From NCBI GenBank assembly GCA_038253945.1, contig JBBSGR010000001.1:62001-126000 (forward strand): DNA of 64,000 bases, given 5' to 3'. The DNA is from JBBRYW01 sp038253945. GTDB taxonomy: Bacteria; Actinomycetota; Thermoleophilia; Gaiellales; Gaiellaceae. A model generated the notes under the pieces. The model searched no databases. It had not been told where the DNA came from and was given only the letters and a program-made list of their open reading frames with translations. This document shows, one piece after another, positions 10,853 through 19,363 of this stretch. Made by a program: the position numbers and the translations under genes. Within the stretch, counting starts at the first letter, position 1, and every line of letters starts with the position of its first letter.

Positions 10853-10946
10853 GGGCGGTCCGTGGGCAGCCTATGCTGCATCGGAGCGGGACCGGGCAGG
10901 GGTCGGTCCGGAGCGTCGACCAGGCGAAACCGGGCTCGTGGCGTGA

Positions 10947-11957
10947 TCACTGCTTCCCCCCTTGCACGAGATATTGCACCAAGGCGTCGAGCTGGGCGCT
11001 CGGCAGCTGTCCGAAGGTCTGCGGCATCACGTTCGCCGGGTAGCCGTGCTCGACGTAGGCGTTGGGCTTGACGATCGACTCGCGGACGAAGTCGTCGAGA
11101 GGCTTGCCGGCGCGCTTCGCCTCGGCCGCCAGATTGTCCAGGTCGGGACCGATCTTCGCACTCGAGCCGGCCGGCGAGAACGTGTGGCAACTGCTGCAGC
11201 CGTTGTTTGCGTAGACAGTCTTCCCAGCCTGGCCGGCGGGTCCCGCGAGCGCCTTCCCCCCGCGCGCCGCCCAGGCCTTGAAGGCGGCAGGCTTCATCAC
11301 GATCGCACTCGACCGCATGAATGCGTGTCCGAGCCCGCAGAGCTCTGTGCACTCCACGGGGAAGGTGCCGAGCTTCGTGGGCGTGATCACGAGCTTCGTC
11401 TCGATCCCCGGCACCGCGTCCTGCTTCTGACCGAACTGCGGGACGAAGAAGGAGTGGATGACGTCCTTTGCCCGCAGGTGAAGCACGACCGACCTGCCGA
11501 GGGGCAGCCGGAGAACCGTGGACGCCAGATTGTGCTCGTCCGGGTACTTGAAGCTCCAGACGAACTGCTGCGCGGTAACGTCGACGTTCAGCGCGTCGCT
11601 CGAGGCCCGCCCGTTCTTCGCCAGCACGATCGCGCTGGCGATCGTGATCACGGTGACGAGAATCGCAGGCACCGCCGTCCAGGCGATCTCGAGTCCGGTG
11701 TGCCCGTGGATGGGCGCTCCGTCGGAGTCGTCGTCGGGTCGGGCCCGGAAGGCCACCACCGAGTAGAGCAAGACGCCGGCGACGACGGCGAAGATGAAGA
11801 CCGAGATCCCCGACACGAGCCAGAAGACGAAGTCGATGCGGCCACGCTCCCGCGAGGCCTGCTCCGGCAGCCAGGGAATGAAGAGGGCAGCTGCGAGCGC
11901 GACGGCGAACGCGGCCAGAGCGAAGGCCGAGAGCCGTATGACCACTCCGCGATTCAC
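10947..11957 (-). CDS. ctaC: Cytochrome c oxidase subunit II with fused cytochrome c domain
   Basis: The CuA subunit of a caa3-type oxidase. From the GTG at 11957 the 336-residue protein has two N-terminal membrane helices, a cupredoxin domain with the CuA ligand cluster (VECTELCGLGHAFM, about residues 200-213), and a C-terminal cytochrome c domain with CSSCH and a methionine in PANVMPQTFG. This allows direct acceptance of electrons from soluble or tethered cytochromes. First gene of the minus-strand oxidase operon; ctaD follows after 94 bases. Confidence 0.97.
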   Translation of the reverse strand: MNRGVVIRLSAFALAAFAVALAAALFIPWLPEQASRERGRIDFVFWLVSGISVFIFAVVAGVLLYSVVAFRARPDDDSDGAPIHGHTGLEIAWTAVPAILVTVITIASAIVLAKNGRASSDALNVDVTAQQFVWSFKYPDEHNLASTVLRLPLGRSVVLHLRAKDVIHSFFVPQFGQKQDAVPGIETKLVITPTKLGTFPVECTELCGLGHAFMRSSAIVMKPAAFKAWAARGGKALAGPAGQAGKTVYANNGCSSCHTFSPAGSSAKIGPDLDNLAAEAKRAGKPLDDFVRESIVKPNAYVEHGYPANVMPQTFGQLPSAQLDALVQYLVQGGKQ

Positions 11958-12073
11958 GCCGGGTCGAGCCTACTCAAAGCGCGCCCGCCTTTGCCGGCGT
12001 CATCCCGCGCTGACGAACTTCGATTACGCGTCCGACCGTGCGGGTACAAGCCCTGGGACATCAAGGAGGTTTC

Positions 12074-12304
12074 ATGGGACTCGGAGTCGGTCTGTTTCTG
12101 ATTGCCGTTGGCGCGATCCTGACGTTTGCCATCAACGCAAGCGTCTCGGGCGTCAACATCGACGTCGTCGGCTGGATCCTGATGGGCATCGGCCTGGTGG
12201 GGATCCTGCTCTCGCTCATGTACTGGTCGTCCTGGGGCGGACCCGGCTACTTCGGCCGCCGACGAACGACCTACGTCGAAGAAGGCCCGCCGCCCGGTTA
12301 CTAG
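12074..12304 (+). CDS. Small two-helix membrane protein (DUF6458-like)
   Basis: 76 residues. It has a hydrophobic N-terminal helix (GVGLFLIAVGAILTFAINAS), a short GVNIDVVGWILMGIG turn, a second helix and a basic/proline tail (RRRTTYVEEGPPPGY). This matches the short actinobacterial DUF6458-type membrane protein. An AAGGAGGT ribosome binding site directly upstream makes the ATG at 12074 the start rather than the ORF opening at 12038. Function unknown. It is divergent from ctaC and convergent with the glycoside hydrolase. Confidence 0.8.
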   Translation: MGLGVGLFLIAVGAILTFAINASVSGVNIDVVGWILMGIGLVGILLSLMYWSSWGGPGYFGRRRTTYVEEGPPPGY

Positions 12305-12315
12305 GGGCTGGGTCG

Positions 12316-13725
12316 CTACGCGGCAACGAGCTCGAGCGTCCGCTCGAGCCTGTTGCCGTGGGGGTCGTAGGCCGTGACGTAGAGCATGTAGCGGTGGCCC
12401 GCTTCCGGCGTGAACGCGAGGTGGAGCGTCACCCAGCCGTCGAGCTCGAGCGGCAGCTCCGGTGACTCCTTCACCACCTCCCACGGATCTTCCCAGACGT
12501 GGTACTCGACGCCGATCGGAGCTCCCGCGGACGAGAAGTAGGCAAACGGAAGCAGCGAGATGCGCACCGCCGGGTTCGTCTCACCACCCCGGATCGAGAA
12601 GACACCATTCCGGGCGTCCAGCTCGTGAGCAACCGCGGCGAAGACGTCGTAGGCCGGCTTCTTCTTCCCGTCGCGCGTGAGCAGGCCGCTCTGCCAGGGA
12701 TTGGCCGGATCGTCACGGAGCACGAACCAGATGAACATCTGGACTCGTGAGTCATTCGCGGCGATCGTCATCGCCTGCTTCGCGTAGGCGGCCTGAGCTG
12801 CGTAGGAGACGCCCCGTTTCTCCTGCGGCTTCGTCTCGTGACCGTACTCGGTGATCCAGACCGGGACCTTCCGGCGGCCGAACCAGCGGTCGAGCGACGT
12901 CTCGAAGCGAGGCAGCATGCTCAGGGTCACGTTCGGCCAGCGGACGAGCTGCAGCGGCCTCTGGTTGGGCGAAGTGGGGTACGGGTGATGCGCCCACGCG
13001 TCGAACTGCACCCGCGGGCGCTGCCTGGAGACGAGCTCCGCGAAGCGGCCAGGCGAGTGCGTCTCCTGAGTCGTGCCCCTGTTCAGGTGGTCACGACCCC
13101 TGGCCGAGGTCTCTCCGATTGCGACGAGCGAGAGTGGGTTCCCGGCCTTGATCGCCCCGTAGGCGGCTCGGCAGAGCCGCGCGTACAGGGCCGGCGCGAC
13201 ATCGTGGCCCTTCCGATCGAACTGCGGTGACAGAAACTGGTCGAGGTTGGGCTCGTTCCAGATCGAGAAGTAGCGCACGAACGGGTAGCCGGGGTAACGG
13301 CCCGAATAGCGGGACGCAAGCGCGTAGGAGAACTGTGCCAGGTCGCCCAGCGAGCGGGGCATGTGGTTTCGGCCCTTGCCGCCGTTCGCCCAGCCCGGAG
13401 TTCCCCAGATCGTGAGCAGCACCTCCATCCCTCTGATCTGGGCACCGCGAACGAGCTCGTCCAGATCGGCGAAGTTGTAGGCGGGGTCGAACGGGTCGGT
13501 GGCGCTCTTCGGCTTGGTCTTGGCGATGTTCGCCCAGGAGGCCGTGGCGCGGATGATGGTGGCGTTGGCTTCGGCGGCGCGGTCGAGGACGGCTGCACGG
13601 TCGGGCCGAATGCGGAAGCTCTCGTCGTCCTGGAAGCCCACGAGCATGTGGGATGCCGCGTGTGCAGGCGACGCCAGCAGCGCAAAGGCGGCCAGTAAGG
13701 GAGCGATCAGACGGAGTAGGCGCAC
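12316..13725 (-). CDS. Secreted GH-A clan glycoside hydrolase (GH39/GH5-like)
   Basis: 469 residues with a cleavable signal peptide (LLRLIAPLLAAFALLASPAHA). The TIM-barrel of clan GH-A is indicated by the acid/base motif WNEPN (Glu158) and the nucleophile strand VWITEYGHET (Glu293), spaced as in retaining beta-glycosidases. A C-terminal beta-rich region follows from about residue 370. The closest recognisable families are GH39 and cellulase-type GH5; substrate is unknown. It stands alone between a small membrane protein and a regulatory cluster. Confidence 0.8.
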   Translation of the reverse strand: MRLLRLIAPLLAAFALLASPAHAASHMLVGFQDDESFRIRPDRAAVLDRAAEANATIIRATASWANIAKTKPKSATDPFDPAYNFADLDELVRGAQIRGMEVLLTIWGTPGWANGGKGRNHMPRSLGDLAQFSYALASRYSGRYPGYPFVRYFSIWNEPNLDQFLSPQFDRKGHDVAPALYARLCRAAYGAIKAGNPLSLVAIGETSARGRDHLNRGTTQETHSPGRFAELVSRQRPRVQFDAWAHHPYPTSPNQRPLQLVRWPNVTLSMLPRFETSLDRWFGRRKVPVWITEYGHETKPQEKRGVSYAAQAAYAKQAMTIAANDSRVQMFIWFVLRDDPANPWQSGLLTRDGKKKPAYDVFAAVAHELDARNGVFSIRGGETNPAVRISLLPFAYFSSAGAPIGVEYHVWEDPWEVVKESPELPLELDGWVTLHLAFTPEAGHRYMLYVTAYDPHGNRLERTLELVAA

Positions 13726-13903
13726 GTGGGTGGTTAGCTTCGCCCGGACTTTCGGAGTTCCTCTCAGGGTGCCTGAAGCTCGCGCGGCCTCGGCTTCGAA
13801 GCGCGGCGGTTTCGCTTTTTGCCCGGCAAGCGGGTACCATCGAATCGCCGTAGCACCGTTTCTAGAGGGTCGTGTGCGCCCGATCGCACGGGCGCTCGAC
13901 AGA

Positions 13904-14785
13904 TCAAGCCCGGTTCAGCTGACTGGCCAACGTCGGGCGCACACCGCCTTCTAGACCGTCCTCCGGCAGGTCGAGCGCCGAACAGGTCGCGGCGGCCTGG
14001 CCGCACACGGCGGTCAGCATCGTGCTGCCGAGCGGGATCCGCGCGAGCAGCGCGTCTCCGGAGCCGTACGCGACGAGCAGAGACGCGGAACCCGCCGGCA
14101 TCGTGCCGACCCAGGCGAACGCGCGCCATCGGTTGAGCCGGAGCCGGGAAGGCCGGCCACCGGCCGCAACCGCGACGGCGCGCACGTCGCTGCGCGCGAC
14201 CCCGAGCACGGCCACACGCGCTCCGCGCGGCGTCGTCGGCCCCTTCGCGCCCAAGAACCCGACGACCGCGCGCCGCGCGCCCGGGCCGACGCAGTGGAAC
14301 GCGCGAACGCCGAGCGCCGTGCGCAGGGCGAAGCAGACATGGCCCCCTGCGTCGGCGGCCGCAAGCAGGGTGAGCCGACCGCCGGGCGCCCTGACGCTGA
14401 TGACCCGGTGGACGCGCGTCGGGACACCCCCTCGGGCCAGCGCGACGCGAACGGGCAAATCCACCAGCGTCGGCTCGCCGGGCAGCTGATTCCAGGTCCA
14501 GGCTCCGACGGAGAAGCGCTCCCGAGCCGAGGGCCGGGACGAGGGGCCTTTCCCTCCGCTCTGAATGACCACCGCTGCGGCAGCCAGGGCGGTAGCCGCG
14601 ATGACCGTAGCCGCAGCAAGCCCGAGGCTCGGGACGTGAAGCCGGCGGTCTGGCGGGGCCGCCGACGCCGAGCGAGCCAGCATCAGGAGCTCGGCCTCGC
14701 CCAAGGGCTCGACGTCGCCGGCGAGGGCCGCAAGCGCCGCTTCGAGCCGCTGCTCGTCTGGCGCTGACTCCCGGCGCCTGCTCAT
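13904..14785 (-). CDS. Single-pass membrane protein, probable anti-sigma partner
   Basis: 293 residues: about 45 cytoplasmic residues, one membrane helix (LGLAAATVIAATALAAAAVVI) and a roughly 220-residue extracytoplasmic domain of unrecognised fold. The start overlaps the ECF sigma stop by four bases (ATGA), which is why a sigma-regulator role is inferred. The N-terminal segment has no Cys/His zinc site of the ZAS anti-sigma type, so the inference rests on position and topology only. Confidence 0.65.
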   Translation of the reverse strand: MSRRRESAPDEQRLEAALAALAGDVEPLGEAELLMLARSASAAPPDRRLHVPSLGLAAATVIAATALAAAAVVIQSGGKGPSSRPSARERFSVGAWTWNQLPGEPTLVDLPVRVALARGGVPTRVHRVISVRAPGGRLTLLAAADAGGHVCFALRTALGVRAFHCVGPGARRAVVGFLGAKGPTTPRGARVAVLGVARSDVRAVAVAAGGRPSRLRLNRWRAFAWVGTMPAGSASLLVAYGSGDALLARIPLGSTMLTAVCGQAAATCSALDLPEDGLEGGVRPTLASQLNRA

Positions 14786-15336
14786 CCGAGCTCCCTCGCC
14801 AGCCGCTCTCGGGCACGCGCAGCGCGCGACTTCACGGTTCCGACACGGATGCCGAGCGCTCGCGCGACCTCCTGCTCGGACAGCTGGAGCAGGTAGCGGA
14901 GGAGAAGGACCTCGCGGAGCCGGGCCGGGAGACCCGCGACCGCCTCCTTGAGCTCGACCACGCTGCTGTCCGCTGCCTCCGATCGATCCAGCCGATCACC
15001 TCGAGGCGCAGGCGCCTTGTGCCGGACGGCGTCGCCTGCCTTGTGAGCAGCGATCCCGGCCAACCAGGGCCAGAGCTTCGTCCGGTCACGGAGCCTGGGC
15101 AATTGCTGCCAAGCGGCGAGGAGTGTCTCCTGCAGCGCGTCGCGGGCATCCCCGTCGTCCCAGACCTGGACGGCGAGGAAGCGGTGCAGGCGTGGGCCGA
15201 ACTCGGCGACGAGAACCTCGAACGCCCGCTGGTCGCCGGCCTGGGCGCGCTCGACGACGCCGTCCAGTTCCCGGCCGCCGAGCGCGGACTCCCGACCGGC
15301 GCTTCTGCGAGAAATTCGCGGGGCGACGGCGTGCAC
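14782..15336 (-). CDS. ECF-type RNA polymerase sigma-70 factor
   Basis: 184 residues. Region 2 lies at about residues 27-95 (RAFEVLVAEFGPRLHRFL, then DARDALQETLLAAWQQL) and region 4 at about 125-184 (LPARLREVLLLRYLLQLSEQEVA and a GIRVGTVKSRAARARERL helix-turn-helix). Regions 1 and 3 are absent, as expected for ECF factors. The GTG start abuts the stop of the foldase gene without a gap, so foldase, sigma factor and putative anti-sigma form one operon. This suggests control of envelope or secretion stress. Confidence 0.92.
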   Translation of the reverse strand: MHAVAPRISRRSAGRESALGGRELDGVVERAQAGDQRAFEVLVAEFGPRLHRFLAVQVWDDGDARDALQETLLAAWQQLPRLRDRTKLWPWLAGIAAHKAGDAVRHKAPAPRGDRLDRSEAADSSVVELKEAVAGLPARLREVLLLRYLLQLSEQEVARALGIRVGTVKSRAARARERLARELG

Positions 15337-16344
15337 CTATTGGCCCGTCGTCGTGCTGGGCGGCGCGTACCCGGGCGCGTAGACGATCGTCGCCGCGAAC
15401 TCCTGACGGGTGCGGTTGCTCCAGCGGTTGATCGCCGCCTCACGGCGGCTCTGCAGGAGCTGCGAGCGAATCGAGTCGCGCACCTGCCCGAGCGGCGCCG
15501 CTCGGGCGCGCCGCACGGGCGAGAGCGCCTGAATGAGGTAGAAGCCGAGCTGGGTGTTCACCGGCCCCGAGATCTTGCCGGTCGGGAGCGCAAACGCGGC
15601 GCGGTCGAACGCGGCAACCGTCTGCCCGCGCTGCACCTTCAGCCTTCCTGTCACCGTCACGGCGCCGCTCCGCCCCGAATAGCGGCGGGCCAGTCGCGCG
15701 AAGCTCGCGCCGCGGATGAGCCGGCGGCGAATGAGAATCGCCATGCTCCGCGTCTTCACGAGCAGCTCGCGCACCTCCCGCGAGGCCGGCTGGAGGTACT
15801 GCTTGCGGTGCTTCTCGTAGGAGACCCGAACAGCCTCGTCAGGCACCGTCACGGCCGCTGTGACACGGCGGTAGATCCCCTCGGAGAGCAGCTGCTCCCG
15901 AAGGTTGCCGCGCACCTGAAGGTCCGTGAGGCCCTGGCTTCGAAGCTGTTCGCGGTAGCGCCTCTCGTCTCCGCGGAAGTACTGCTGCTTCAATTGCCGC
16001 AGGCGCTGCGCGACCTGCTTTTCCCCGACCCGAACGCCCATTCCATCCGCCTTCTGGGCATACTCGGCGCGCTGAACGAGATACCCGAGGATCTGCTGTC
16101 GCAACTGTGCGTACGCAGGCGAGCCGACCCTCGGAGCACCGCGGCCCCGCTGACGAATGCTTCGAGCCGCCTGCTCGAGCATGGAGTCGAGCTCGCGCTT
16201 CGGGATGCTCTGGTCGCCGACGACCGCGACGGCATCGGCCGGTACTGGCCTAGCCCCGCCACCGCCGCAACCGACCCCCCCGATCAGGACGAGGGCCGAG
16301 GAGGCGACAACCAAGGGCGCGGCGAGCCGAGGTGGGAGGTACAT
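15337..16344 (-). CDS. SurA/PrsA-like peptidyl-prolyl isomerase, predicted lipoprotein
   Basis: 335 residues from the ATG at 16344. The N-terminus (APLVVASSALVLIGGVGC) resembles a lipoprotein signal with a slightly atypical lipobox. A SurA_N-like helical chaperone region follows (residues 30-185) and then a parvulin/rotamase domain (about 200-300, RELLVKTRSMA through GKISGPVNTQLGFYLIQA). It is expected to assist folding of exported proteins outside the membrane. The reading frame extends upstream to 16626, but that part lacks coding character. Confidence 0.85.
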   Translation of the reverse strand: MYLPPRLAAPLVVASSALVLIGGVGCGGGGARPVPADAVAVVGDQSIPKRELDSMLEQAARSIRQRGRGAPRVGSPAYAQLRQQILGYLVQRAEYAQKADGMGVRVGEKQVAQRLRQLKQQYFRGDERRYREQLRSQGLTDLQVRGNLREQLLSEGIYRRVTAAVTVPDEAVRVSYEKHRKQYLQPASREVRELLVKTRSMAILIRRRLIRGASFARLARRYSGRSGAVTVTGRLKVQRGQTVAAFDRAAFALPTGKISGPVNTQLGFYLIQALSPVRRARAAPLGQVRDSIRSQLLQSRREAAINRWSNRTRQEFAATIVYAPGYAPPSTTTGQ

Positions 16345-16441
16345 ACCCGTATGTCGCCGGCGGAGGCTGGAAAGTTCCCGGGCACCGACGGTCGTGGACG
16401 TGCTCGGCGGACAGCGGGCGGATTGACACGGGGCTCGGTCC

Positions 16442-18517
16442 GTGCAATTGATAGATGGCGTGCGGGATCCGCGCCCGAAGCGCCTGGCGTATTTCGTGGC
16501 CTTTGCGACTCTCGTGGGCGGTGCAATGACGCTTACGGTTGCGGGTTCGGCCGCCTCAGCGAGGCCGGACACCATCGCATCCGCTGCGGACTCAGACCTC
16601 GACGGCATCGACGATGCCCTGGACAACTGCCCGAGCAGCTACAACCCGGATCAGCGCGACGGGGACAGCGACAAGCTCGGTAACCGGTGCGATGGGACGC
16701 CGCTCCCGTCGACCGTCTCCGAAGTGATCCTCTACCCGCGAACCCAGACCGGGCGCCCTCCGTCCACCGCGCCCTGCTTTCACTACCAGTGGTCGACGAG
16801 CGCGAACGCCAACCCACCGTCGGGCGATTTCTGCTTTGCCGGTTTCGTGTTCTGGCAGTACACGTCACCAAATGGCCGCCCCGTTCTGAGCAACACGTAC
16901 TCGATCACGCTCACGCAGACGTCCCCGCCGAAGGGGTGCACCGGGACCCTTCAGGGGTTCACGTACGTCTTCGGACCCGGGAAGTACCTGGCGCTCGACG
17001 TGAACTACACCTGCCCCGTGAGCGCCGACCTCGCTGTGACGAAGACCGCCGCTCCGGACCCCGTCCAGGCCGGGAGCAACCTGACCTACAGGATCGCGGT
17101 CAAGAACAACGGGCCCGATGCCGCGGCGAGCGTCGCCGTCAGTGACACACTGCCCGCCGGCGTCACCCTTGTCGGCGTCCCGACGACGACGCAGGGAACG
17201 TGCCAGCCCGGGACCCAGGGTGTTCAGTGTGCGCTCGGCACGATCGCCAGCGGAGCGACGGCGACCGTCACGATCGTCGTGCGGCCGGCGCCCGCTGGGA
17301 CGCTGTCCAACACGGCGAGCGCCACCTCGTCGGCGAACGACCCCAGTTCCAGTAACAACAGCTCGACTGTGAGGACGACGGTACTAGCTCCACCTCCGCC
17401 CCCGCCTCCACCGCCGACGCCCCCGCCTCCTCCTCCGCCGCCGTCACCTCCTCCGCCGACGCCCCCGCCTCCTCCCCCACCGCCCACGCCGCCGCCACCT
17501 CCTCCTCCGCCTCCGCCCCCACCTCCTCCTCCGCCTCCGCCCGCGGTGCTCGACAGCCGCTTCCCCGATCCTCCGCCGAAGCTCCCCAAGCCCGCCGGCA
17601 CCCTGCTCGTCCAGGTCAGCGGCAGTGGCACCGTGAAGACGACGGCGCCGCTGCGACTCGCGCAGGATCGAGGGCCGGCCACGAACATCCGCTGCGGCGT
17701 CGAGGGCCTCGCCTGCTACGCCAAGGTGGAGCCGGAGACGACCGTGACGCTGAGCGCGAAGGCGGCGCCGGGCAGCGAGTTCGCCGGCTGGTCAGGCGCC
17801 TGCTCTGGTCAGCGGTCGGTCTGCAAGGACGTGACCTCGACGAGCGCACGAACGGTCACGGCCCTCTTCCGGCCGAAGCGCCGCGGCGCCGCCGTCCGCT
17901 TCAACGTGACGGCCCCCACGATCCGCGCCAGCTGGGCGCGCAGCGTCGGTCGCGGCACGCTCGTCGTTCGTGGCTCGATCAGCGCCGGCGCGCGGCTCGC
18001 CGTACAGCTGTACCGACCCGGCGGCGGTCCCCTTCTCAAGCGCAGCTTCAAGGTCGCGCCCGGTCCCTTCCAGCTGCAGCGGGTGCTGCGGCGGGGTCTG
18101 CTCTCGGGCGGAGCGACGCTACTTCCGGGCGGCTTCGTGGTGGCGATTCGCGGCCGCGCCGGCAGGACTCCCGTCCCGCTGCAGGTGAGGACGCTGACGC
18201 TCTCCTCGCCGCGCGAGGGCGTCGTGCGAAAGGCCTTCTTCAGCTTCTCCCGCACCGGTATCGCCCAGACCCGGCTCGTAACCGGCGCCAAGGAGGCCTG
18301 GGCGACCTTCCGCTTCGAGACGCAGCCCGCGCGCGGCCCGATAATCGCCAGCTGGTACGCACCGAGCGGACAGCTGATCGGCAGCGTCAAGAAGAACAAC
18401 CGACCCACGATCAAGACGGGCATCGGCTCGGCGGGCGGCCTCGGTGCTGGCCTCTTCCGCGTCGAGCTCAAGGCTGGAGGGAAGACGATCCGGCGGCTGA
18501 GCGTCCGCGTCGGCTGA
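16442..18517 (+). CDS. Large secreted surface protein (TSP3, DUF11, poly-proline, InlB-B-like)
   Basis: 691 residues with an N-terminal signal (about residues 14-41). Calcium-type thrombospondin-3 repeats follow at about 48-85 (DSDLDGIDDALDNCPSSYNPDQ), then a DUF11 adhesion-type beta repeat at about 195-300 (TYRIAVKNNGPDAAASVAVSDTL). A roughly 55-residue poly-proline/threonine linker comes next, then a divergent InlB-B-type repeat at about 420-480 (GSEFAGWSGACSG) and a beta-rich tail. No sortase signal or C-terminal membrane anchor is visible. It is probably a cell-surface or matrix protein. Start GTG 16442; a second in-frame GTG lies at 16460. Confidence 0.82.
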   Translation: MQLIDGVRDPRPKRLAYFVAFATLVGGAMTLTVAGSAASARPDTIASAADSDLDGIDDALDNCPSSYNPDQRDGDSDKLGNRCDGTPLPSTVSEVILYPRTQTGRPPSTAPCFHYQWSTSANANPPSGDFCFAGFVFWQYTSPNGRPVLSNTYSITLTQTSPPKGCTGTLQGFTYVFGPGKYLALDVNYTCPVSADLAVTKTAAPDPVQAGSNLTYRIAVKNNGPDAAASVAVSDTLPAGVTLVGVPTTTQGTCQPGTQGVQCALGTIASGATATVTIVVRPAPAGTLSNTASATSSANDPSSSNNSSTVRTTVLAPPPPPPPPPTPPPPPPPPSPPPPTPPPPPPPPTPPPPPPPPPPPPPPPPPPAVLDSRFPDPPPKLPKPAGTLLVQVSGSGTVKTTAPLRLAQDRGPATNIRCGVEGLACYAKVEPETTVTLSAKAAPGSEFAGWSGACSGQRSVCKDVTSTSARTVTALFRPKRRGAAVRFNVTAPTIRASWARSVGRGTLVVRGSISAGARLAVQLYRPGGGPLLKRSFKVAPGPFQLQRVLRRGLLSGGATLLPGGFVVAIRGRAGRTPVPLQVRTLTLSSPREGVVRKAFFSFSRTGIAQTRLVTGAKEAWATFRFETQPARGPIIASWYAPSGQLIGSVKKNNRPTIKTGIGSAGGLGAGLFRVELKAGGKTIRRLSVRVG

Positions 18518-18699
18518 GGCGGGCTACGGGACTAGCATGCTCGCTTTGCTTGCCCTTCGGCGCCGGTCCACCCCGGAACCCCCCGGCGAGACCCAGGCGG
18601 ACCGAAACCGCGCCGGCTTCTGCCGCTCGCACGGAAGTCGCCGCGGGTCTGCCCACGAGCTGGAACGTCGCTCCCGCCCCCGCCCTGCGCGGATGTAGC

Positions 18700-19362
18700 G
18701 TGCCGGCGGGGAGCTCGACCGCCGCTACGCCCACGCTGATCGTTCGCGAAGGGCTCGACGCGGGCAAGCGCTACCCAATCTCCTCCGAGCTCGTGGTCGG
18801 ACGCGAGGCCGCCGATGTGACGATTCCGGACCCGGAGGTATCGAGGCGCCACGCAACGATCAGACCGACAAACGGCGCGCTCGAGATCCGCGACCTCGGT
18901 TCTGAGAACGGAACGCGCGTCAACGGCGCGCGCATCCAAGCCCCGACGATCCTGAAAGCCGGCGACACGATCTCGATCGGCCGCACCGAGTTTCTCGTGG
19001 AAGGCCTCCCCCGGGGCCGGGCCACGACGAGAGTGCCCTCGCCGGCTCGGACGTCAGTGCTGCGCTTCAGGGACGGATCGCTGGCCGGCCAGCAGTTTCC
19101 GGTCTCCTCCGAGTGCGTGCTCGGCAGGCAGGGTGCGGACATCATCGTCGAAGATCCCGGAGTATCCCGCCGACATGCGACGGTCTGCCCGACTAGCGGC
19201 GGGCTCGAGGTTCGGGATCTTCAGTCGAGCAACGGGACCTGGGTGAACGGTGATCGAGTCGAAGGATCGCGCCAGGTCGTGCCCGGTGACGTGATCAAGG
19301 TCGGGAACACTACGATCGAGGTCGGAGCGCCGGGCGCCAGCCAGGCGACCGCACGAGCATGA
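18700..19362 (+). CDS. Tandem FHA-domain protein
   Basis: Two complete forkhead-associated domains, which bind phospho-threonine peptides. Domain 1 (about residues 8-100) shows VVGREAADVTI, EVSRRHATI and SENGTRVNG; domain 2 (about 117-210) shows VLGRQGADIIV, GVSRRHATV and SSNGTWVNG, each with the conserved Gly-Arg, Ser-x-x-His and Asn-Gly. The frame is open from 18550, but the first fifty codons look non-coding, so GTG 18700 is preferred. It converges on a Ser/Thr kinase two bases away, its likely upstream partner. Confidence 0.88.
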   Translation: MPAGSSTAATPTLIVREGLDAGKRYPISSELVVGREAADVTIPDPEVSRRHATIRPTNGALEIRDLGSENGTRVNGARIQAPTILKAGDTISIGRTEFLVEGLPRGRATTRVPSPARTSVLRFRDGSLAGQQFPVSSECVLGRQGADIIVEDPGVSRRHATVCPTSGGLEVRDLQSSNGTWVNGDRVEGSRQVVPGDVIKVGNTTIEVGAPGASQATARA

Positions 19363-19363
19363 C

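Noticed and set aside
13904..14785. Classical zinc-binding anti-sigma (ZAS) factor
   Set aside because: The N-terminal cytoplasmic segment lacks the His-x3-Cys-x2-Cys motif; only position and topology support an anti-sigma role.
17390..17550. C-rich repeats considered as a regulatory or recombination repeat
   Set aside because: They encode the poly-proline/threonine linker of the surface protein in frame.
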